A stretch of 45,076 nt of DNA from an uncultured Duodenibacillus sp. (GTDB taxonomy: Bacteria > Pseudomonadota > Gammaproteobacteria > Burkholderiales > Burkholderiaceae_F), in NCBI GenBank assembly GCA_944390745.1, contig CALXQK010000001.1, positions 1-45,076 of the forward strand. Reading direction: 5' to 3'. The notes beneath the pieces are model-generated. The model was not told the origin of the DNA, ran no database searches, and saw nothing but the letters and a program-made list of their open reading frames with translations. Made by a program: the position numbers and the translations under genes. Positions 35,805-44,600 of this stretch are shown here, piece by piece; the first letter of the stretch is position 1, and each line of letters begins with the position of its first letter.

Positions 35805-36476
35805 TCAGCAGCGCGCCGCGACGGCTTCGATCCGGTCCTTGAGAAAGTCGAGGACCCTGAGGTCGTAGACGCGGTTGATGAGGGTGGAGAGCTGCGGGAA
35901 GGGCGCAAGGCCCACGGCCTGGCTCTCCCAGCCTGCGAGCGCAGGGGAGCCTGAGAGGCGGCGCGCGCAGTAAAAGCGCGTCACGACGTGCGTGCGGACG
36001 ATGTCGCAGAGAAACTCCACGGGCTCGACGTAAAGCCCTGACTCCTCCCAGGTCTCCTTGGCGGCGTTTTGCGCGAGGGACAGAATCGGCTCAAGCCGCC
36101 CCTTGGGGAAGGTGCAGCGAACGCCTCCGAACTCGTTGGAGGGATAGACAACCCAGACGCGCCTGTCGGGCTCAATCACCACGCACCCCGAGGTGGCGCG
36201 ATAGCCCGGCGGCATGACGAAGTCGGGCTCGCCCGGGACGATGTTGGGCGCAAGCTCCAGCCACGGCTGCGGATCCTCGACGGGAACCGAAAAGTCCGTC
36301 GAAAAGGCAAGGCCGTTGAGCGCCCCGGGCAGGGACGGCGAATCGGTGCGGCTTGCCACGGCAAGCGCCGAGGGGGCAAGCCATGATTCAGGTCCGGTCG
36401 ATGACGACGGGTGCTTGATGAGCACGGGGCTGCCGTTTTCATCAAGGCACGGGTGATAGATTTTTTCTTTTGTCAT
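35805..36476 (-). CDS. Nudix hydrolase
   Basis: A 223-residue protein with a Nudix fold at about residues 93-215. The Nudix box runs from PKGRLEP (124-130) to KETWEESG (140-147). The catalytic helix Glu residues E141, E144 and E145 are present, but the upstream Glu of the G-x5-E part is replaced by Leu and the usual Arg by Lys (K140). Nudix enzymes hydrolyse nucleoside diphosphates linked to another group; the substrate is unknown. The first 90 residues resemble no domain I know. The start at 36476 lacks a clear ribosome-binding site. It lies 46 bp downstream of the barrel-protein gene on the same strand. Confidence 0.82.
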   Translation of the reverse strand: MTKEKIYHPCLDENGSPVLIKHPSSSTGPESWLAPSALAVASRTDSPSLPGALNGLAFSTDFSVPVEDPQPWLELAPNIVPGEPDFVMPPGYRATSGCVVIEPDRRVWVVYPSNEFGGVRCTFPKGRLEPILSLAQNAAKETWEESGLYVEPVEFLCDIVRTHVVTRFYCARRLSGSPALAGWESQAVGLAPFPQLSTLINRVYDLRVLDFLKDRIEAVAARC

Positions 36477-36522
36477 CGATGCAGTTTACGCTGTCTCGGA
36501 CTGAAACTAGAATCGTTTCATA

Positions 36523-37473
36523 TCAAAAGACATATTCGGCGCGCAGGCCGAACGTGTGCATCTTGTAGCCGTCCTCGCCGTCGAGATAGCGGTAGTTGAG
36601 CCCGAACACGGCGTGCTCGGCGCGGGCCGCAATGCCGAAGCCTGCGCGGTAGAACATGCCGTCGTTGTAGAAGGCGGTCTTGTAGCGCAGGCCGTTCATC
36701 TTGCCCGTGGCATCGGTGTCGCCGGCGGCTGCCACGACGGCGAGATCAAGCGACGGGGTGATGGTCCAGCCGCCGGCCTCAAGGTCCCAGGCGGCGTTGA
36801 CGCCCACCGGGAACTGGTACAGGCGCAGATTGTCAGGCTCGCCGCCCTGGTAGTTTTCGGGCGCAAGGTAGGTCATCTCAGCCTTGGCATAGGGGACGAT
36901 GCTGAGCGCGCCGAACCGCGCCAGACCCTTGACGCCGACGTCGGCCGTCCAGATGTTGCCGTCCATGTCGTCGGAGGCCCCGGCGCTGTCAACGTCGCCC
37001 GTGACGTACATCCAGCCCACGGAGCCGAAGATGCTCATGGCGCCGAAGCTCTGCTGCCCGAAGGCCGACACGCCCCAGAAGTCGATGTCGGTGCTCTCGC
37101 GGACGGCCGTGCCGGTGCTGTCGCCGTCGGCATTGGCATAGGTGTAGACCACGCCGAAGAAGGAGTCGCCCCTCTTGATGTCGGCGCCGAGATTGGCCGC
37201 ATAGATGTCGTTGTCCCAGCCCGAGGCGCCGGCCACGGACGTGTCGGACTCGCTCGTCGCGCCCTTGAGGTCAAGCCAGATGCTGCCGCCGTCGGTGCGG
37301 GTGCCGCGCATGTTTTCCATCGTGCGCGCATCAACGCTTTCGCGAACAAGCTGCGGAACGTCCATGAAGGCGGCGGCCGCTCCGGAGGTGACCCAGGAGT
37401 CGGCCCAGACGGGCAGGCTGAGAAGCGCGGCGGCTGCCGCTGCGGAAATCTTGACGGTGTGATGCGCGGACAT
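36523..37473 (-). CDS. stand-alone autotransporter-type outer-membrane beta-barrel protein
   Basis: A 316-residue outer-membrane protein. A signal peptide (residues 1-24, ALLSLPVWA cleavage) leads almost directly into a barrel domain of about 265 residues with alternating strands and a C-terminal aromatic (YVF). The segment VRESVDARTMENMRGTRTDG then IWLDLKGAT, followed by YAANLGADIKRGDSFFG, parallels the barrel start of the large autotransporter at the window end (LWVDVAGET, FGGDVGFGSFTVGG). So it is an autotransporter barrel with almost no passenger, or a porin-like derivative. The start at 37473 is set by the signal peptide; no Shine-Dalgarno sequence is seen. Confidence 0.8.
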   Translation of the reverse strand: MSAHHTVKISAAAAAALLSLPVWADSWVTSGAAAAFMDVPQLVRESVDARTMENMRGTRTDGGSIWLDLKGATSESDTSVAGASGWDNDIYAANLGADIKRGDSFFGVVYTYANADGDSTGTAVRESTDIDFWGVSAFGQQSFGAMSIFGSVGWMYVTGDVDSAGASDDMDGNIWTADVGVKGLARFGALSIVPYAKAEMTYLAPENYQGGEPDNLRLYQFPVGVNAAWDLEAGGWTITPSLDLAVVAAAGDTDATGKMNGLRYKTAFYNDGMFYRAGFGIAARAEHAVFGLNYRYLDGEDGYKMHTFGLRAEYVF

Positions 37474-37836
37474 GGATTTGAACAAGCTGAATCTGAAATC
37501 GTGTTGAATGTCTGACGGCAAGGCCGGGACCCCGGGACCGACCCGGGCGGCGCGGGGAGGCCGCAAAAAAGTCCCTTGATTTTACCGCCCGCGGGGGCCT
37601 CCCACGGGGGCTCGTTTGATCTGCGTTGCTTTTTTGTCGGGCGGTGCGGGTTTGTCCGCCTGGCCGGGAAACTCTTTCAGCTGCATCCGGCGGCGCAGGG
37701 GCGCGGCTGAATTCCGGTGCGGCAATGACAGTGCCGGCGCCGGGCGTAGAATCAGGCGCAGTGAGGATGCAAGCGTCTGCGTTCGAGGCCTGCGCGGCAT
37801 GACGGCGCACCGGACGGACGACGCGAAGTTCTGCGG

Positions 37837-38523
37837 GTGTCCGGCGTGATCAACCTTTCGCTTTACTGGATTTTTCTCGTGGCCTCGGTGAGCACCATCA
37901 TGTCGCCGGGACCGGGCGTCCTGATGGTTGTGACCAACGCCGTGCGGCTCGGCTTCTGGCGAACGGTGCCGAGCATCATGGGGTGCGCGGCCGGGACCCT
38001 GGTGGTGGCCGGAATCTCCGTGACGGGCCTGGGCGTGGTGATCGCGGCATCGGATACGCTTTATACGATCGTCAAGTGCTGCGGCATCGTCTTTCTGCTT
38101 TATCTGGGCTGGAAGAAGTTTCGCTCCAAACCCTTTGTCTTCAAGGCGCTGGACAACCGCATCGAAAAGGGCGCCCGGGGTGCGTCGCTGCGCGCGGTCG
38201 GGCGCGAGGACCGGCCGGCGCGGCTTTTTTATGAGGGCGTGCTGCTGCAGCTCTCAAACCCCGCGCTCATCATCTTCTACCTCTCTCTTTTTCCGCAGTG
38301 CATCGACAGCACGCTCGCCTACTGGCCGCAGGTGGTCATCCTCGCGGTCAACTACTCGCTCATTCTTCTGGTGGTGCATTCGGGCTACGCCGTCCTGATT
38401 TCAAGCGCAGCCGAGCGATTCCTGACCGACTCGGCATCGGTTTGGATCAACCGAATCTCGGGCGCCGCCTACTGGCTTCTGGCGCTGGGCTTCGGCATTC
38501 CGATGATGCTCGGAAAGCTGTGA
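37837..38523 (+). CDS. LysE/RhtB family exporter
   Basis: A 228-residue inner-membrane exporter with about six hydrophobic helices. The N-terminal SPGPGVLMVVTNAVRLG (about residues 23-39) is the family signature, and NPALIIFYLSLFPQ (about 147-160) is the matching helix 4 segment. A longer-than-usual charged loop lies at about 95-130. The family exports amino acids such as lysine, homoserine, threonine or leucine; the substrate here is unknown. The start is GTG 37837 (GTG 37846 is an alternative). It converges with the GNAT gene, the stop codons being 1 bp apart. Confidence 0.87.
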   Translation: MSGVINLSLYWIFLVASVSTIMSPGPGVLMVVTNAVRLGFWRTVPSIMGCAAGTLVVAGISVTGLGVVIAASDTLYTIVKCCGIVFLLYLGWKKFRSKPFVFKALDNRIEKGARGASLRAVGREDRPARLFYEGVLLQLSNPALIIFYLSLFPQCIDSTLAYWPQVVILAVNYSLILLVVHSGYAVLISSAAERFLTDSASVWINRISGAAYWLLALGFGIPMMLGKL

Positions 38524-38524
38524 G

Positions 38525-39067
38525 CTAGCTGCGATCCGGAATGCCGCTTTGGCAGGGACCGGCGCCTTCTTCAGGGCCTTGTCCGGCGCACCGCCCGATG
38601 CCCGGGCCTGAGACGCGGCACAGCCACCAGTTGGTGAGAATCTCGGCGCCAAGCTTCTTGTAGAAGGCCTGCGCCGAGGTGTTCCAGTCAAGAACGACCC
38701 ATTCAAGGCGCGCGCAGCGCTCGCTTTGCGCAATGCCGGCAAGGTGCCGGATCATGGCGGTTCCAACGCCTGAGCCGCGCGCCTCGGGCACCACGAAAAG
38801 GTCCTCAAGGTAAAGTCCCTTGCACGCCTCAAAGGTGGAGAAGTTGAAGAAATAAAGCGCAAAGGCAACCGGGCGCCTGGCGCCCCCGCTGCTCTCCCAG
38901 GCAAGCAGGCAGTGCGCCGTGGGGCTGGCGCAAAAAAGCGCCTCGCGAATCTTCTCGGGCGTGGCGCGGCAGCTCTCGGAGAGCTTTTCATAGGCGGCAA
39001 GCGCGTGAATGAGCGAAGAGATCGTCTCGCAGTCCTCGGGGCGGGCGGGAAGGATTTCAAGCGTCAT
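38525..39067 (-). CDS. GNAT family N-acetyltransferase (diamine acetyltransferase-like)
   Basis: A 180-residue GNAT protein. The first 150 residues resemble the spermidine/diamine acetyltransferase group: TISSLIHALAAYEKL (about 15-29), LYLEDLFVVPEARGSGVGTAMIRHLA (26 residues; the acetyl-CoA loop R-G-S-G-V-G at about 97-102 is the key part) and WNTSAQAFYKKLGAE (about 128-142). The last 25 residues, rich in Gly and Pro, are not part of the family. Substrate is unknown. It starts at ATG 39067 without a clear ribosome-binding site. Confidence 0.85.
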   Translation of the reverse strand: MTLEILPARPEDCETISSLIHALAAYEKLSESCRATPEKIREALFCASPTAHCLLAWESSGGARRPVAFALYFFNFSTFEACKGLYLEDLFVVPEARGSGVGTAMIRHLAGIAQSERCARLEWVVLDWNTSAQAFYKKLGAEILTNWWLCRVSGPGIGRCAGQGPEEGAGPCQSGIPDRS

Positions 39068-39213
39068 GGGTTCGGGCGGTTTCGGTTGGGAATAAAAACG
39101 TCAGGCCTTGCGCTGCCGCAGGCAGGCAAGGGGCCTATTCTTTTCGTTCATCCGGCTGCCAACGCTGCCTTTTCTCGGCAGCGCAGGCAGCGCGGCGAAC
39201 CGCAACGGGCGCT

Positions 39214-40482
39214 CTAGCGGCCCGGCTTTTTCTCAAGAATGGGGTCGCAGGCGCCTGCAACGCCCACCAGGGCAAGGGCGGTGAGAACAACAAGCTGCGG
39301 GCCCTGCCAGGCATCGGTCGAGTCCCACCACTCGGTGAGCGCGTGGTTGTTGGCCTCGGTGCCGCCTGCGCCGAGCGTGGTGGCGGGAAGGCCGTAAAAA
39401 AGCGGAATATTCTGGTCGGTTGCGGCAAACGCGTACTTCTCAAGCGCAATGCCCAGCTTCATTTGTGCGCCGTAAGCCGCCTGGATGACCGAGGCGTCGT
39501 CGGCGTTGACGCCTGCCGGACGGTCGCCGATCTGCTCGATGCGCACGCGCACGCGGTTTTCGGGCGAGGCGCCCCAGCGGTTGTTCTCGTCCTCGGCCGC
39601 GCTCTCAATGCACTCCTTGATGCGCGCGATGAAGGACTCAAGCGCGGGCTGCGTATAGCTTCGCACGTCGAGCTCGGCCTCGGCGCAGGCGGCGATGGCG
39701 TTGACGCTCGTGCCTCCGCGAATGACGCCGAAGTTGAAGGTGCACACGGGACTGGCGGGCACCTGCAGGCTGTTGACCTTGGTGATGGCCCGCGCCAGGG
39801 CGTGGATGGCCGAGACGGTGATGCCGAACTTGTGAAGGCTGTGTCCGCCCGGGCCCTCAAAAATGACGCGAAAGCGCTTGCAGCCGACGCTTCCCTTGAG
39901 GATGCGGTGCACGCTGGCGCTGTCGATGGCGAGCATGCCGTCGTAGTCGTTGTCCGCGGCAAAAAGCGCCTTTACGCCCCGAAGATCGCCGTTGCCTTCC
40001 TCGCCGAGCGTTCCGACGATGACGATGTCGCCCAGAAGCTTCTCCCTGAGCGGGACAAGGCAGCGCGCAGCCTGCAGGGCGCAGGCCAGTCCCGCGGCGT
40101 CGTCCGAGATGCCCGGCGCGTGAAGGACGCTGCCCTCGCGGCGCACCCGCGTGTCGGTTCCCTCGGGAAAGACCGTGTCCAGATGCGCGCCGATGACGAG
40201 AACGGGGCCTGCCTGTCTGCCCTTGATGCGGCCGATGACGTTGCCGATGGCGTCGCGCGTGACGTCCGGGAGGCCGCACTTTCTGAGAAGCTCGGCAAAA
40301 AGCTGCGCCCGGGCTTCCTCGCCGAAGGGCGCCGCAGGCGTTTCGGTGAGCGCAACTTGCTCGGCAATGCGCTGCTCGTGCTCGGCTCTGGCCTGCGCAA
40401 GCGCGGCCTGGACCTCGGGAAGCGCGCAGACGGCGTCGATCTTTCTGCGCGTTTGTTCGTTGCAAACAGGATGGTTGTCCAT
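39214..40482 (-). CDS. M20 family metallopeptidase
   Basis: A 422-residue zinc-dependent peptidase or amidohydrolase of the M20 family (PepT/ArgE/carboxypeptidase G2-like). Metal-site motifs are present in order: IGAHLDTVFPEGTDT (His and Asp), GISDDAAGLACAL (bridging Asp), GEEGNGDLRG (catalytic Glu and ligand Glu), D in AIDSASVH, and the C-terminal His in EANNHALTEW. The dimerisation lid lies at about 190-300. The substrate is probably a di- or tripeptide or an acylated amino acid; no finer call is safe. The start at 40482 is chosen because AGGAG lies eight bases upstream. Confidence 0.88.
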   Translation of the reverse strand: MDNHPVCNEQTRRKIDAVCALPEVQAALAQARAEHEQRIAEQVALTETPAAPFGEEARAQLFAELLRKCGLPDVTRDAIGNVIGRIKGRQAGPVLVIGAHLDTVFPEGTDTRVRREGSVLHAPGISDDAAGLACALQAARCLVPLREKLLGDIVIVGTLGEEGNGDLRGVKALFAADNDYDGMLAIDSASVHRILKGSVGCKRFRVIFEGPGGHSLHKFGITVSAIHALARAITKVNSLQVPASPVCTFNFGVIRGGTSVNAIAACAEAELDVRSYTQPALESFIARIKECIESAAEDENNRWGASPENRVRVRIEQIGDRPAGVNADDASVIQAAYGAQMKLGIALEKYAFAATDQNIPLFYGLPATTLGAGGTEANNHALTEWWDSTDAWQGPQLVVLTALALVGVAGACDPILEKKPGR

Positions 40483-40719
40483 GATGGGGCTCCTGGCGGT
40501 AAAAGACAGGGAGGCCGGGGCGCAACGGGCCCGGCCGGATGTTCCGAAGCATTGTAGTTTTTCCTCGGAGCGGCGGCGCTGCCTGCGCACCCTCGGCACA
40601 GGGTCCTACCATCGGGTTCGGCCGGCAGAGGGAGGCGCTTTCCCCGAGAGCAGTATTTTCTGCGGGCAATGTCGCCTTTAGACTTCAGGAGAATGCAGCA
40701 TCAACAGGGAGAGGACGGC

Positions 40720-40965
40720 ATGGCTTCAGGAACTCGGGCTCTCATTCGAAGAATTCGCCGCGACATTGTGCTCTTCGGTGAAGACCGGGTATTCTGCGCG
40801 CTCTGGCGGGACATCTCCGCAAGGGACAAGCGCCTTGTAGACTACTGCCCCAGCAATGAAGTCAACGCTCGTCCGGCGGACGTCACTGAGCACTACGATG
40901 CCATGCCTGCCTGGCAAATCTTGAGGGAGCTCCTTGCGCAAAACGATGCCGCGAAAATCTTCTAG
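40720..40965 (+). CDS. small hypothetical protein (81 aa)
   Basis: An 81-residue soluble protein starting at ATG 40720, with GAGAGGA four bases upstream, a strong ribosome-binding site. It is rich in Arg near the N-terminus (RALIRRIRRDIVLFGEDRVF) and amphipathic-helical throughout, with no membrane segment or known motif. Its 3' end overlaps the start of a small membrane-protein gene, which suggests translational coupling and a joint role. I do not recognise the family. Confidence 0.6.
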   Translation: MASGTRALIRRIRRDIVLFGEDRVFCALWRDISARDKRLVDYCPSNEVNARPADVTEHYDAMPAWQILRELLAQNDAAKIF

Positions 40966-41266
40966 CCGCCGCAGCCAGCCGGTCTCCTCGGTCTGGATTG
41001 AATCGGCCGTTTCCATTCTCTTTGCTCTTCCGGTCGTTTTCCTTTGTGCGGCCGGCGCCCTCTGGGCCTCCTTTCGCATCTGCCACAGCCTCGGCCTGTA
41101 CGGCGAGAACATGCGCCTCATGATGGCCGCGGGGGTTTTTGCCTTCGCCTGCGGACTGTGGTTCGTGCGCATCTCCCGGTTTTCCCGCCACGAGACGGCC
41201 GGACTCGTCTGCATTCTGGGCGGCATTGCGCTTGCGGCCTGCGCGGTGATCCTCAAGCTGGTTTGA
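40934..41266 (+). CDS. small membrane protein (about 106-110 aa)
   Basis: A short membrane protein with a basic N-terminal 20 residues and three hydrophobic segments (about residues 27-48, 60-78 and 88-108), ending in ILKLV. Two starts are possible: TTG 40934, with GGGAG just upstream, or ATG 40946. It overlaps the upstream 81-residue ORF in another frame, so the two are probably co-translated. No family is recognised. A hairpin terminator lies at 41410-41436. Confidence 0.65.
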   Translation: MRKTMPRKSSSRRSQPVSSVWIESAVSILFALPVVFLCAAGALWASFRICHSLGLYGENMRLMMAAGVFAFACGLWFVRISRFSRHETAGLVCILGGIALAACAVILKLV

Positions 41267-41409
41267 CTCTTGAAATGGGCAGGGCGCCCTCTGCTCTGTC
41301 AACCCCTCAATTCTTGCCGGAGATCTTGCCGGAGATTTCCAGGGATCGCCGCCAAATTTCTGTCCGGCGCCTTGCCGAAGACGCCATTGAGCACCATCCG
41401 CACATTTCT

Positions 41410-41436
41410 CAGGGAACGGATTCATTTCCCTGTTTT
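41410..41436 (+). terminator. intrinsic terminator after the small membrane protein gene
   Basis: CAGGGAA (41410-41416) pairs with TTCCCTG (41426-41432), followed by TTTT (41433-41436). Confidence 0.6.
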
Positions 41437-41550
41437 CGTTGCGTCTTGCCAACGCAGTTGAAATTTTGCAACGTTCTGCATTTTGCCATTGCGAAATAGC
41501 GTTTGAAATCAATGAGCTTGATTTTTAAGCTTGGCGATGCTGGTTAGGGT

Positions 41551-41582
41551 TTGTACGTACCCCCCCCCTAGACAGGTACAAA
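41551..41582 (+). promoter_or_regulatory. autotransporter promoter with nine-C tract in the spacer
   Basis: TTGTAC (41551-41556) and TACAAA (41577-41582) are 20 bp apart, with nine C (41560-41568) between them. The two elements are also halves of an inverted repeat (GGGTTTGTAC and GTACAAACCC). The predicted transcription start, near 41589, gives a 64-nt leader with AGGA six bases before the ATG at 41653. Confidence 0.55.
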
Positions 41583-41652
41583 CCCCTATCCTGAACCAAC
41601 CCTGCCGTCGCAGGCAGGGCATGAAGCACCTTCAAATCGTTCAGGATCTGCA

Positions 41653-44600
41653 ATGAACAGAACATTCAAAATTATTTTCAGCAAGTCTCGGGGGGCCAAT
41701 GTGGTTGCCAGCGAGGCAGCATCATCAGTCCAAAAGAAAGGAACGAAGCTCGTTCTGGCTGCAGCCGTTGCCGCAGCGTTTGCAAGCGGCGCGGTTCTGG
41801 CTGAGGAATTTTCCTATGAGCAGAGCTCCGGCAACAGCGGCTATCTGGCCACGACCGCGGAAGAGACCAGTCGCACGTTTGCCGAAGGCGATGTTCTGAA
41901 GATGACCATTACAGGCGATGAGACCCGTGCCTATGGGCTGCTCGCCTCGGGCGACAGCCATCAGTTTGCCAACCGCGGCACGATTGACCTCAACCTTGCG
42001 ACGGAAAACGTTGCCGACTCCTGGAAGGTCAAGGGCATGATGGCTGATGCCGGCGGCACGGCTGTCAACTACGGCACAATCAATGTGCTCAAAGCCTACG
42101 GCATGACGGTTGGAAGCACGGCGGGAAGTGAGAATGTTTCCAATACCATCATCAATGAGGGCGTCATCAACGTCCAGTCCGGAGCCGGCATGGAAGGTGC
42201 TCCGACGGGGGCCGCGGGAACGACGGGAACCGCCAGGGCCGTCGTCACCAACAACGGCACGATCAACGTTGAATCCGGCATCGGCCTTCTTGTGAGCGGC
42301 AGCAACGGCACGATTGCAAACAACGGCACGATCAACGCTGACGGTCTGATTGCTGTATTGGTTCAGGCTGAGGAAGGGAAGACCACGCAGGGGAATGTCA
42401 TCACGTTCGGCGCTGAATCCTCCACCTCGGGAACCGTGCAAATTAATAAAAGCGTCCAGGGGACGAGGATCACCTTTGCCGACGGCGCGCTCCTTGACGG
42501 CAGAATTGTCGACAATGGTACCGGCACCGTCATTGAGGGCAGCGTCGACATTTCCGGCCAGGGAGAGCAGGAAGTTGGCGCAGGCATTTACCTTGGTGCT
42601 GGATCCAGTCTGAATTTGAAGGACAGTACCTTCGCAAACAATCAGGTGGCTGGAGCCGACGTCTATGGCGGAGCGATCCATTCCTACGGCTCGCCGGTTG
42701 TCCTGACCAGCACGGTCTTTGAAGGCAACAGCGCTGTCTCCACGGGAGCCAATGTCGGCAGCAATGGCGTTCAAAAGGGTGCCGCAGGCGGCGCCGTGAT
42801 GCTCAAGGGCAACGCAGACACCGTCTTTACGGACGTTGTCTTCACCAACAACTCGGCCGCGGCTGAAAAGACGGACGACACCACCGGCGGCTACGCCTAT
42901 GGCGGCGCGCTGATGGTGGATTACTCCACCGGGACGGCAACGGGCGTCGAACGTGCCTCGGACGTCACCTTCAAGATCACGAAGGATCTCCTCTACACGG
43001 GCAACACGGTTTCTTCCGACAGCACCGCCGAGAGCTTTGATACGTACGGCTATCATGTTCCGACCGCGCAGGCCGGCGGCTTCCTCTTCCTTGATCGCGG
43101 CTCCGTTGCGCAGTTTGATGTTGACGAAGGCAGGACGCTGACCATCGGCAGCGCCGTCACCAACGACGACACGGACGGCATTGCCTCGTCCATTCCAAAC
43201 ACCAATACCGACAACAACGGTGGTCGTCACGCCGACATCACCAAGACCGGCCTGGGCAGCGTCGTCATCAACGGCTCGCTTCAGAAGTACTACGGCACGA
43301 TGACCGTTGAGGCCGGCTCTCTGAGCGTCAACTCCGACTGGACGCTCAAGAACGCCGTCACTGTTGGGGAGGGCGCCGTGCTCGCGCTCGCCTCGTTTGA
43401 TCTCGCATCAGCCGATGAGAGCGGCAATCAGGATGTCAGCGGCAGCAAGCTTGCCGGCACTCTGACTGTTGCCGGTACGCTTCAGACTTCCTCCGGACAG
43501 ATCTTTACGCAGGCCGCAAGCGAAACCCAGACGTCGGCGGGCGCTCTCGTTCACAGCACGGAGCAGCTTGCCGTCACGGGCACGATTGCGCTCAATGACG
43601 CAGCCTATACCCTGGATTATGCGCAAAGCGTTGGAGACGTCTTCAAGCAGGCCTATGCTGAATCCGGAAGAGTTGAACTCCTTGGGCAGCTCGTCGGCCA
43701 AAATGACAGCACGCTCACGCTTGACGAGGTCGAAAACATTGCCCCCGAGGTGATGCTCAACACCGTGACGATTGCCTCTGAGGACAAGAACCTTCAGATC
43801 GGCGGCACTGTCCCCTCTGACCTGACGACCACGGCCTATCGTGCCAACGGTCTTTCTGTCGGCGACCTCGATCTTGGCAGCGCCAATATCGTGACCGTCG
43901 ATGGCGGCGAGACGCTCAGCCTGGCTGGACAGGGCGGCGAACTCATTGCAACCACCGCTCAAGAGGGCGTTCAGGTCACGGTTCAGAACGGCTCGCAGCT
44001 TGCGCTTGGCGCCTCGTCCTCCCAGGGCGGGCGGATTTCCGGTTCGGTTGCGCTTGCCGACGCAGCGTCGGTGCTCTCCGTCGCCGGTCCGGCCGGCTTT
44101 GAAGTCAGCGCCATTACGGGCGAGGGCAGCGTCATGGTCGGCAATGACTCCGCCGCCGGGCGGCTGAATGTCCAGAGCCTTGAGGGCTTTACGGGCACGG
44201 TCTTCGTCGATCCCGCCTGGGGCGAGGGCGTCAATCAGGTGACCGAGGCCTCAAGCTTCGGCGTCTATGAGGCGAGCAGCCTTGGAGCGCAGATCGCGGC
44301 GGGCCGCAACTCGGTCGTCGCCCTGGGCGCTGACGGCGCAAGCGCCGCCTCGGCCTTCGAAAAGATCTCTGCAGCCTCCGGCCTGCAGTGGGGGACGGAC
44401 GTCACTGCCGCAGCCTATGTCGACAAGCCCGTGTCCTTCACCGGCACCGGCGGCGTTGTGGTTGACGGCAGCCTGACTGCTGCTCCTGCCGCAGTGACAG
44501 CAGGAACCATTTCCATTGCGTCGAGCGGCATGCTCATTGCCAATCAGGCCGCGGCGCCGGCTGACGGCTCGGCCCTGATCGGCGGAACCGTTGCGCTTGC

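Larger units (their letters stand above)
41267..41652. other. intergenic region upstream of the autotransporter
   Basis: 386 bp. It carries a tandem duplication of CTTGCCGGAGAT (41313-41324, 41325-41336), a terminator (41410-41436), an AT-rich patch (41440-41535), the inverted repeat and nine-C run described separately (41549-41585), and a 7-bp hairpin CCCTGCC/GGCAGGG (41600-41619) in the presumed 5' UTR. Confidence 0.6.
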
